DNA of 6,952 nucleotides, taken from NCBI GenBank assembly GCA_013329575.1, contig DUJX01000111.1:1-6952 (forward strand), in the 5' to 3' direction. A program made the translations under genes and the position numbers. The notes beneath the pieces were generated by a model that was given only the letters and a program-made list of their open reading frames with translations, was not told the origin of the DNA and did not search any database. This document shows positions 1 to 5,286 of this stretch, in pieces (position 1 is the stretch's first letter; the number at the start of each line of letters is the position of its first letter). The DNA comes from Halobacteria archaeon. GTDB taxonomy: Archaea > Halobacteriota > Methanoliparia > Methanoliparales > Methanoliparaceae.

Positions 1-1257
1 TACGTCCTCAAAAGGTTCTAAAACCACAACAGCCGGTTTTGTGATTTTATCCAGACTGGATACCTCCTCTTCAATATTCTGAAGTTGCCCTGGGTAGTAA
101 TACATATTATGATGTAACATAATAATAGCATCTATATTCGGATCTTTTAACAGAATTTTCAAAGCTTCTTTATATAAGGATGGATTGAATATTGCATAAT
201 CCGACAGATCTATAGGATTTTTCAGGTTGGTACCGACGTTAGGAATTATTTTTTCCAAATCTTTTCTTGTCTCATCCGATATATTGTATATTCTTAATCC
301 CGATCTTTCACACTCATCGACCCCCATCACGCTGGCTCCGCCGCCTATACCCAACAAGGCTACATTGTTACTCTTAAGTTCAGATATGCGTGTAAATGCC
401 AAAGCTGTCCATAATAACTCTTCTATACTCGATACAGGTATCGCCCCCGTTTGTTTAAAAACAGCATTCCATATCTCATTAGATCCAGATAGTGATCCTG
501 TATGCGAGGCTACTGCCTTAGATCCGCCTTTGGTAGTTCCTCCTCTGAATACAATTATTGGTTTTCTGCTACCGACATCTTTAGCGACTTTTAAGAATCT
601 TTTACCATCTTTTACTCCTTCAATATATGCTATTATTATCTTTGTATCTGGATCTTCTCCAAAATATTCTATAAAGTCTGTTGAATCTAAATCAGACGCA
701 TTACCATAACTTACAATCTTGCTCATCCCGACACCGATTTTTTTAGCAAGATTGGCCACGATCGCTACGTTTCCCCCACTCTGGCACACGAAACTGACGT
801 TACCTCTTTCAAAAGGAAGTGGAAAGATTTTTAAGTTGCTCTCTATACAGAAAGCACCTATACAGTTGGGTCCGATTATCCGTACTTTGCCCTCAGTTAT
901 CGCTAATAATTCTTTTTCTTTCTCTTTACCAATCTCGCCGGTTTCTGAAAAACCGCCTGTATATATCGCAATGGCATTGACGCCTTTCTCTACACAGTCT
1001 TTTAATATACTGGGGACATTCTCAGCAGGTACGGATATGATTACATAATCTACCACATCCGGTACATCTTTCACGGATGGATATGCCTTTACTCCTAATA
1101 TCTCTTGAGCAGTAGGATTAATTGGATATACTTTTGGAAAACCAGACTCGATCAGCGAGCTAAAGAATAATGTACCCATCTTCAATGGATTTTTTGATGC
1201 ACCGACTACGGCAACGCTCCTCGGTTTAAATATTCTTTCAAATTGTTGAATGTTCAT
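1..1257 (-). CDS. ADP-forming acetyl/acyl-CoA synthetase, alpha (CoA-binding) part, 3' end cut off by the window
   Basis: The frame is open from an ATG at 1257 to the left edge, giving 419 codons without a stop. The family converts acyl-CoA, ADP and phosphate to acid, CoA and ATP, using a phosphohistidine relay in the cytoplasm. Visible in order: an N-terminal CoA-binding Rossmann fold with VAVVGAS (residues 15-21), IGPNCIG (128-134), CQSGGN (158-163) opening the second domain, and ASHTGSLSG (250-258), whose His252 matches the phosphorylated histidine of the alpha subunit. NPIDLSD near residue 347 begins the third domain. Stand-alone alpha subunits are about 460 residues and fused alpha-beta forms about 700, so the missing end decides which this is. 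There is no Shine-Dalgarno before the ATG, but a TATA box sits about 29 bp upstream, so the mRNA is probably leaderless. It diverges from the mop gene. The substrate cannot be read from the sequence. Confidence 0.93.
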   Translation of the reverse strand, partial: MNIQQFERIFKPRSVAVVGASKNPLKMGTLFFSSLIESGFPKVYPINPTAQEILGVKAYPSVKDVPDVVDYVIISVPAENVPSILKDCVEKGVNAIAIYTGGFSETGEIGKEKEKELLAITEGKVRIIGPNCIGAFCIESNLKIFPLPFERGNVSFVCQSGGNVAIVANLAKKIGVGMSKIVSYGNASDLDSTDFIEYFGEDPDTKIIIAYIEGVKDGKRFLKVAKDVGSRKPIIVFRGGTTKGGSKAVASHTGSLSGSNEIWNAVFKQTGAIPVSSIEELLWTALAFTRISELKSNNVALLGIGGGASVMGVDECERSGLRIYNISDETRKDLEKIIPNVGTNLKNPIDLSDYAIFNPSLYKEALKILLKDPNIDAIIMLHHNMYYYPGQLQNIEEEVSSLDKITKPAVVVLEPFEDV

Positions 1258-1280
1258 TCTTTTTAGTTAAAGAATTTTGA

Positions 1281-1290
1281 TATATATATG
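1281..1290 (-). promoter_or_regulatory. TATA box of the acyl-CoA synthetase gene
   Basis: On the minus strand this reads CATATATATA. Its centre lies about 29 bp before the ATG at 1257. With the usual archaeal spacing of about 26 bp, transcription would start within a few bases of the start codon, which fits the lack of a ribosome binding site. Seen by eye; the start site is inferred. Confidence 0.5.
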
Positions 1291-1333
1291 TTTTATCTAT
1301 GATATTCATCTAGTATTTTATTAAAACAGTAAG

Positions 1334-1341
1334 TATAAATA
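1334..1341 (+). promoter_or_regulatory. TATA box of the mop gene
   Basis: TATAAATA is centred about 27 bp before the ATG at 1365, so the predicted transcription start coincides with the start codon. No Shine-Dalgarno sequence is visible in between, which suggests a leaderless mRNA. The 107-bp region 1258-1364 thus carries two back-to-back core promoters. Confidence 0.55.
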
Positions 1342-1364
1342 AAAAGATGGTCTAATCAAATATT

Positions 1365-1574
1365 ATGAGACTAAGCGCGAGAAATATTATAAGAGGGAAG
1401 GTCGAAAAGATTGAGAAAGGAGACGTCACTGCCGTAGTAAAAGTCAAGATAGAGACACCGGTAGTCATAACATCTGTGATAACAAGAGAGTCTATCGAAG
1501 ATTTGAATTTAAAAGAGGGCGACGATGCAGTCGTAGTCATAAAATCTACAGAAGTGATGATTGGGAAAGAATAA
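1365..1574 (+). CDS. mop: Molbindin: small molybdate/tungstate-binding Mop (TOBE-domain) protein
   Basis: A 69-residue protein made of a single Mop/TOBE domain, the normal size for stand-alone molbindins. These assemble into small cytoplasmic rings that hold several molybdate or tungstate ions and buffer the metal for cofactor synthesis. Family signatures are SARN at residues 4-7, GKV at 11-13, the central ITSVITRESIEDL (residues 35-47, matching the usual ITS-I---S---L pattern), LKEGD at 49-53 and the C-terminal KSTEVM (60-65), whose Lys-Ser-Thr is typical of the oxyanion site. There is no DNA-binding domain as in ModE and no ATPase as in ModC, so it is a carrier rather than a regulator or transporter. 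In an organism with methanofuran the likely client is molybdenum or tungsten formylmethanofuran dehydrogenase; that link is inference. The gene stands alone, convergent with the methyltransferase gene, and no transporter gene is adjacent. Confidence 0.93.
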   Translation: MRLSARNIIRGKVEKIEKGDVTAVVKVKIETPVVITSVITRESIEDLNLKEGDDAVVVIKSTEVMIGKE

Positions 1575-1674
1575 TTGCTGAACTACCATTTCGTCATTCT
1601 TGCGGCGACTCTGTTCTGCTCGATAGCTATATAGAAATGATTTAAGAGTATTTAAAGGCATAAAAGACAATAAC

Positions 1675-1709
1675 TTGTTTTATTTATATCTTTTTTATCA
1701 ATTTTATCA
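1675..1709 (+). terminator. Possible T-rich terminator after mop
   Basis: A pyrimidine-rich stretch with six consecutive T (1691-1696) and several shorter T runs lies about 100 bp after the mop stop. It sits just before the end of the convergent methyltransferase gene at 1730. Archaeal RNA polymerase terminates on such T tracts without needing a hairpin, and no strong stem is visible just before it. The long gap from the stop codon makes this assignment modest. Confidence 0.35.
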
Positions 1710-1729
1710 AAAGCCACAGATCTTTTAAG

Positions 1730-2377
1730 TCATCTCCGCTCCATAAATGCATAATTTACAATACGGTCTCCAAATTTACCATTTATCTTTATCTTTTTTA
1801 TCTCGAGTATTCTGAAATACCTCCAAAACAACCTTTTAAGTTCATCTTCAGATGAAAAATAAAGAATGGTACCTATCTTTGTCTTCCTGTATTTTTTAGG
1901 ACTACCAAATGCCTGATCATCCTCATTAAAACAGACTGATATATATTTTCCGCCGGGGTTTAATAGTTTATACACATTCTTTACATACCTATCTCTATCC
2001 TCTGGGAATATATGATGCAGTAACTCCCAATCATATGCGAGATCAAATGTTGTATCGATCTTTTTGTCTATATCGCCGAGAACGTCTGCCACGATAAAAT
2101 TACAATTTACCCCATCTCTTCTCGCTTTCTCCCGAGCAATTTTAATGGATTCAGGCGATATATCAACACCTGTAACATCAAACCCGCTCTTAGCTAGATA
2201 TATTGCATAAATTCCGAGACCACAACCAAGATCAATGGCTTTACAGGGTTTTATCTTATCCGTTTCGATTAAATCTTTTAATAAATCTGGCACTTTATCC
2301 AATACCCATGGGATTTTCTCTTCGGGCATTTTCTTATATATACGGTCCATTATCTTGTTTAGATCTCTCTGACTCAT
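1730..2377 (-). CDS. Class I SAM-dependent methyltransferase, substrate unknown
   Basis: A 215-residue protein with a complete seven-strand methyltransferase core: motif I AIDLGCGLGIYAIYLA (residues 47-62) with the GxGxG-type loop, acidic VDIS (71-74, Asp72 expected to hold the SAM ribose), VADV (96-99, Asp98 near the adenine), the post-core DWELLHHIF (116-124) and LLNPGGKYISV (138-148). The N-terminal KIPWVLDKVPDLL region resembles TehB/thiopurine-methyltransferase-like small-molecule enzymes. The Tyr-rich region around 160-186 probably caps the substrate pocket. No RNA-binding or membrane segment is seen. The frame can be read back to a TTG at 2392, but a GGGGTGGA ribosome binding site fits the ATG at 2377, so I use that start. 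The radical SAM gene lies 94 bp upstream on the same strand, and this gene has its own candidate TATA box. The methyl acceptor cannot be deduced. Confidence 0.9.
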   Translation of the reverse strand: MSQRDLNKIMDRIYKKMPEEKIPWVLDKVPDLLKDLIETDKIKPCKAIDLGCGLGIYAIYLAKSGFDVTGVDISPESIKIAREKARRDGVNCNFIVADVLGDIDKKIDTTFDLAYDWELLHHIFPEDRDRYVKNVYKLLNPGGKYISVCFNEDDQAFGSPKKYRKTKIGTILYFSSEDELKRLFWRYFRILEIKKIKINGKFGDRIVNYAFMERR

Positions 2378-2380
2378 GAT

Positions 2381-2388
2381 TCCACCCC
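2381..2388 (-). promoter_or_regulatory. Ribosome binding site deciding the methyltransferase start
   Basis: On the minus strand GGGGTGGA lies 3 bases before the ATG at 2377, an archaeal GGTG-type Shine-Dalgarno match. The longer frame that starts at TTG 2392 would have this site inside its coding sequence, so the ATG is the better start. Confidence 0.6.
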
Positions 2389-2427
2389 ACAAGCCGAATA
2401 TGCGTATGAATAAAATCTTTAAGAAGG

Positions 2428-2453
2428 TCTTATAGTGGTACGATACTGGTACT
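2428..2453 (-). promoter_or_regulatory. Candidate promoter of the methyltransferase gene with an 11-bp tandem repeat
   Basis: On the minus strand CTATAAGA (2435-2428) is a TATA-like element about 55 bp before the ATG, giving a predicted leader near 30 bases that would include the ribosome binding site. It overlaps two tandem 11-bp units, plus-strand ATAGTGGTACG (2432-2442) and ATACTGGTACT (2443-2453), identical at 9 of 11 positions and one helical turn apart. That arrangement suits binding of a regulator to one face of the DNA beside the TATA box. The element is seen directly; the regulatory role is inferred. Confidence 0.35.
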
Positions 2454-2471
2454 ACATTACAATTTTAAAGA

Positions 2472-3599
2472 TCAAGCCAGATACTCGAGCTTATGTTCAT
2501 GTATAGACTCATCTATGCTTAAACCTTCATCGATTAACGCTAAAACTTTGTCTTTCTCATCAGGAAAGTTATATCCTTCATAATTTCTTGAAAATAGCGG
2601 TCTTCCATCTTTTTTTCTCCAGAAGTTCATCATATGATCGAAACAAAGCCTGCCATCAAAATTTAGATTTTTTACCAGTATTTTAGTCTCATCAAGATAT
2701 CCATACGGTGTTAAAATTTCAAACTCTCCGTTGACCATCTCTTCATATAGTGGCGTCAGTGGATTCGGCGTATATGGCCTGGACCTTACATAATCTGGGT
2801 TTATCTCGCTTATTACCCGGGCAGTATTCTTTGCATGTTGTACAGATAATTTTTTTCCGCCCAGACCAGGCATTATATATTCGGATAGCTCAATTTTCGC
2901 CTCTTTGGCTTTTACTCCCCCTATTATATGTTCTTTAGCTGTTACACCTTTGTTAACGTATTTTAAAACATCATCGTCTCCGCTCTCGAGGCCTACGTGC
3001 AATCTATCTAATCCAGATTTTTTCAACATTATAAGATCGTTTAAACTCTTCCTCGATAGAGTACTCGATCTCGCATAGGATGTTACTCGTTCTACTTGTG
3101 GAAATTGTTTTTTAATGTATCTTAAGACCGTTGCAAGATCTTTAGAGTTCATAACCAGACTGTTGGCGTCTTGTAGAAATACGGTCTTCTCTCCCGAGTA
3201 CATCCATTCATAGACGTTTATGATAGACCGAATGTTTTTATATTCTGCATCATTCAGCTCGTCAAACCTTTTCTCATATAGAAAGAATGGGGTTATAATA
3301 CGACCAACACGGTTTATGCTTCCTAGCTTTATTATCAACCTTTTTATAACGTTCTCGATATTTTTTACCGACAGGATATCTTCTATAATCTCGCCTACTC
3401 CTCTTTTTCGAAATTTTTCTCCTCCGTATGGAGTACCATAGCAGAATCTGCATCTAGACCATGGACAGTTGTACGTTATCCTTATTAGGAGAGAACAACA
3501 TCCCCCCTCCGAAGGAGGTCTTATAGGTCCGATCTCGAATCGGTATCTTTTTAACTCATCTCTCTCTTCGATATCTTTTAAAAACTCTGAATAATCCAT
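2472..3599 (-). CDS. Radical SAM protein, function unknown
   Basis: A 375-residue protein with an iron-sulfur cluster motif of CX4CX2C spacing (Cys45, Cys50, Cys53, within NCPWSRCRFCYG) instead of the more common CX3CX2C. Further radical SAM core features are FLQDANSLV (141-149), TSYARSSTL (173-181), HVGLESGDDDVLKYVNKG (201-218, with the GLESG turn) and EYIMPGLGG (240-248). The sequence before the cluster, PIRPPSEGGCCSLLIRITYN, and the later RPYTPNPLTPLYEEM (274-288) resemble the broad Elp3/MiaB-like COG1032 group found mainly in anaerobes, with no characterised member that I can name. No cobalamin-binding, TRAM or SPASM domain is evident, so it looks like a single catalytic domain with a short C-terminal extension. 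The ATG at 3599 is chosen because a strong GGAGGG lies 5 bases upstream; the in-frame TTG at 3602 is rejected. The SAM methyltransferase gene follows on the same strand. Confidence 0.88.
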   Translation of the reverse strand: MDYSEFLKDIEERDELKRYRFEIGPIRPPSEGGCCSLLIRITYNCPWSRCRFCYGTPYGGEKFRKRGVGEIIEDILSVKNIENVIKRLIIKLGSINRVGRIITPFFLYEKRFDELNDAEYKNIRSIINVYEWMYSGEKTVFLQDANSLVMNSKDLATVLRYIKKQFPQVERVTSYARSSTLSRKSLNDLIMLKKSGLDRLHVGLESGDDDVLKYVNKGVTAKEHIIGGVKAKEAKIELSEYIMPGLGGKKLSVQHAKNTARVISEINPDYVRSRPYTPNPLTPLYEEMVNGEFEILTPYGYLDETKILVKNLNFDGRLCFDHMMNFWRKKDGRPLFSRNYEGYNFPDEKDKVLALIDEGLSIDESIHEHKLEYLA

Positions 3600-3604
3600 C
3601 AATT

Positions 3605-3610
3605 CCCTCC
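3605..3610 (-). promoter_or_regulatory. Strong ribosome binding site of the radical SAM gene
   Basis: On the minus strand GGAGGG lies 5 bases before the ATG at 3599 and is the best Shine-Dalgarno match in the window. It fixes the start and shows that the transcript has a true leader, unlike the mop and acyl-CoA synthetase genes. TATA candidates farther upstream (around 3650 and 3666) are weak, so I do not call a promoter. Confidence 0.75.
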
Positions 3611-3635
3611 TTTATTAACGTGATATAATCAAGAG

Positions 3636-3700
3636 CAGGACAGATTTTTATTTTTGTAGATATCATATAGCAAGATCTCATTATCTTAATCTGTGCTACC
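3636..3700 (-). other. Possible bulged hairpin between the HisA-like and radical SAM genes
   Basis: The arms ACAGATT (3640-3646) and AATCTGT (3688-3694) are complementary over 7 bp. After a 4-base bulge the outer CAGG (3636-3639) pairs with CCTG (3699-3702, just past the listed end). The loop is about 41 bases and AT-rich. The structure lies in the 128-bp gap between the HisA-like stop and the radical SAM start. It could be part of a leader or a read-through attenuator, but an inverted repeat of this size can also arise by chance. I see no known riboswitch motif. Confidence 0.2.
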
Positions 3701-3727
3701 TGTATGCAGAATCTCTTTTGTTTGTCT

Positions 3728-4435
3728 TTATCTTAAAAAATTTAAAGGAATATTTTTTTTATGAACAGCAGTAGATATCAATGCGCCGTCTATTCCCACA
3801 TCCTTTAATCTTTCTATATCGTCTAATCCTCTAATTCCTCCACCATATATCAGTTTATGGCTGGATATAGACCGAATCTTCTCTAAAAACGCTATATTTA
3901 TCCCTGTTTCTGTCCCTACTTTATCCAGGAGTAATATTATTATGCTATTTACGTTGTATTTATTTAGATCTTTTAAAAAAATTTTTGGATCGTCTGGAAA
4001 CCGTTCATCTCTTTTTAACATCTTGCCATCTTTTATATCGAGGCTTATTATATCATCATGCAGATATCGATCTTTTAAAATAACATCAATGTTTGTCGTC
4101 TCTGTACCTATAACGAGGTTTTTTAAGTAATGATGTCCTAACTCAAGATCCTGAATATTTTTAATCCCAATATCTGCAATTACGCACCAATTTTTTGCGA
4201 TGTCTCGTATAAGCGAGAGGTTATCACCTGTTCTTATTATTCTGTCGAGATCTGCAATATATACCTCTTTTGGATTTATGGTCTTTAAAACGTCGAACGG
4301 ATCATGGCTCGATACAGCCATGCTATATTCATCTATCGGTTTATACCTTGATCTATCTCCTTTGATTCCATGAACTACTATTCCGTTTAATATATCTATG
4401 ACGAAGATCGGATCGAATGACAAGGTAACCACCAT
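3728..4435 (-). CDS. HisA-like TIM-barrel protein (COG1411 type), probably not the histidine enzyme
   Basis: A 235-residue beta-alpha barrel protein related to HisA, the ProFAR isomerase of histidine biosynthesis. It opens with FVIDILNGIVVHG (residues 11-23), where Asp14 matches the first catalytic Asp of HisA, followed by KGDRSRYKPI (25-34), a signature of the HisA-like branch. Strand 5 keeps SLDIKDG (131-137, Asp133). The C-terminal phosphate site is retained as IYGGGIRGLDDI (196-207). In strand 6, where HisA has a Thr and the general-acid Asp before Gly-Thr, this protein has LLLDKVGTETG (168-178): Leu168 and Val173 replace them. Proteins of this group occur in methanogens and methylotrophs, often near C1-cofactor genes, and their reaction is not settled as far as I know. 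Here it diverges from mfnB, supporting a methanofuran or pterin link by context only. No Shine-Dalgarno is visible; GTG codons follow the ATG directly, so the start could be one or two codons later. Confidence 0.85.
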   Translation of the reverse strand: MVVTLSFDPIFVIDILNGIVVHGIKGDRSRYKPIDEYSMAVSSHDPFDVLKTINPKEVYIADLDRIIRTGDNLSLIRDIAKNWCVIADIGIKNIQDLELGHHYLKNLVIGTETTNIDVILKDRYLHDDIISLDIKDGKMLKRDERFPDDPKIFLKDLNKYNVNSIIILLLDKVGTETGINIAFLEKIRSISSHKLIYGGGIRGLDDIERLKDVGIDGALISTAVHKKNIPLNFLR

Positions 4436-4475
4436 AATTTATTATAAAATTATAAAAACATTTATCTATCATACG

Positions 4476-4484
4476 TTTATATAA
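4476..4484 (-). promoter_or_regulatory. Candidate TATA box of the HisA-like gene
   Basis: On the minus strand this reads TTATATAAA, centred about 45 bp before the ATG at 4435, giving a predicted leader of about 20 bases. The core TTATATAA is its own reverse complement, so it could also serve the plus strand. A nearer AT-rich element at 4450-4458 is an alternative. The mfnB gene has its own TATA box 50 bp to the right. Confidence 0.4.
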
Positions 4485-4526
4485 CTATTTTTATTGTTTT
4501 AAAGTAAAGTATGATCAAAAACTATA

Positions 4527-4542
4527 AACTTAAATATAAGTT
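4527..4542 (+). promoter_or_regulatory. TATA box of the mfnB-guaB unit inside a palindrome
   Basis: The element TTAAATATAAG (4530-4540) is centred about 47 bp before the mfnB ATG, so transcription would begin near 4560 and leave a leader of about 20 bases. It is embedded in a perfect inverted repeat, AACTTA (4527-4532) and TAAGTT (4537-4542) around a 4-base centre. A dimeric repressor bound here would block TBP. The repeat is seen directly; its function is inferred. Confidence 0.45.
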
Positions 4543-4572
4543 CTTTTAATTTTCTTTATTACTAAAGTTAGA

Positions 4573-4577
4573 GTGAT
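4573..4577 (+). promoter_or_regulatory. Ribosome binding site deciding the mfnB start
   Basis: GTGAT matches the 3' half of the archaeal Shine-Dalgarno AGGAGGTGAT and lies 4 bases before the ATG at 4582. The same GTG would be the start codon of a frame 3 residues longer, but the family begins at the Met-Arg-Leu-Leu-Val-Ser-Pro sequence, so it is better read as the binding site. Confidence 0.55.
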
Positions 4578-4581
4578 TAAA

Positions 4582-5283
4582 ATGAGACTTCTTGTCAGTC
4601 CGAGAGATGTTGAAGAGGCTAAATCTGCAGTGGAAGGCGGAGCAGATATTATAGATGTAAAAAATCCTAAAGAGGGGTCTTTGGGGGCTAATTTTCCATG
4701 GATTATACGAGAGATAAGGAGGGTCGTTCCAAAAGATATACCGTTAAGTGCCACAATAGGCGATTTTTGTTTTAAACCCGGTACTGCATCTCTTGCGGCG
4801 CTTGGTGCTGTTACTTCCGGGGCTGATTATATTAAAATTGGGCTTTATGGTATAACGACTAAAGACGAAGCTATAGATATGGTTTATAGTGTAAGCAGAT
4901 CTATAAAAGAGTATGATCATGACAAAAAAGTAGTTATAGCCGCTTATTCTGATTTTGAACGAATAGGATCTATATCACCCCTCCTACTTCCAGAAATTTG
5001 TACAGGTTACGATGTGGATGTTGTTATGGTCGATACCGGTATCAAAGACGGTAGATCGACTTTGGAGTTTATGCCGATCGATACTATCAAAACATTTATA
5101 AATAAGTCTCATTCAAATGGGTTCGAGGTTGCCATTGCAGGTTCGCTCAATGCAGAAGATATAGAAAGGTTAACCTCGTTGGATCCCGATATAATCGGTG
5201 TACGAGGGATCGTCTGTGGCGGAGATAGAAATGCAGATATAGACAAGAATCTTGTAAAAGCATTGAAAGAGTGTGTGTCATAA
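4582..5283 (+). CDS. mfnB: (5-formylfuran-3-yl)methyl phosphate synthase, methanofuran biosynthesis
   Basis: A 233-residue cytoplasmic barrel enzyme that condenses two molecules of glyceraldehyde 3-phosphate into the furan phosphate used for methanofuran, the first C1 carrier in CO2 reduction to methane or in its reversal. The N-terminus MRLLVSPRDVEEA is the family start. ADIIDVKNPKEGSLGANFPW (residues 21-40) is nearly invariant in archaeal MfnB. The residues known to matter in the Methanocaldococcus enzyme are present at the same numbers: Lys27 (in DVKNP), Lys85 (in DYIKIGLYG), Asp151 and Lys155 (in VDTGIKDG). AGSLN (186-190) and GVRGIVCGGDRN (206-217) form the C-terminal phosphate site. The length matches the family. 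The ATG at 4582 is preferred to the GTG at 4573. guaB follows after only 3 bases, indicating co-transcription, and the HisA-like gene diverges from it. Confidence 0.95.
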   Translation: MRLLVSPRDVEEAKSAVEGGADIIDVKNPKEGSLGANFPWIIREIRRVVPKDIPLSATIGDFCFKPGTASLAALGAVTSGADYIKIGLYGITTKDEAIDMVYSVSRSIKEYDHDKKVVIAAYSDFERIGSISPLLLPEICTGYDVDVVMVDTGIKDGRSTLEFMPIDTIKTFINKSHSNGFEVAIAGSLNAEDIERLTSLDPDIIGVRGIVCGGDRNADIDKNLVKALKECVS

Positions 5284-5286
5284 TAT

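Noticed and set aside
227..1048. Two plus-strand open frames of 160 and 109 codons
   Set aside because: They lie antisense to the acyl-CoA synthetase gene, whose 419-codon frame carries clear family motifs. Their translations look like low-complexity shadows without domains.
1554..1581. Box C/D small RNA: GTGATGA at 1554-1560 and CTGA at 1578-1581 near the end of mop
   Set aside because: GTGATGA is inside the mop coding sequence, and no internal C' box or second CTGA follows at the expected spacing.
2378..2392. TTG at 2392 as the methyltransferase start
   Set aside because: It would place the GGGGTGGA binding site inside the coding region, and the ATG at 2377 is correctly spaced from that site.
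3600..3602. TTG at 3602 as the radical SAM start
   Set aside because: The ATG that follows directly has better spacing to the strong GGAGGG and is a better start codon.
3728..4435. Calling the HisA-like gene hisA
   Set aside because: Key strand-6 residues of HisA are replaced and the Arg-Tyr-Lys-Pro-Ile signature fits the separate HisA-like branch; no other histidine genes are nearby.
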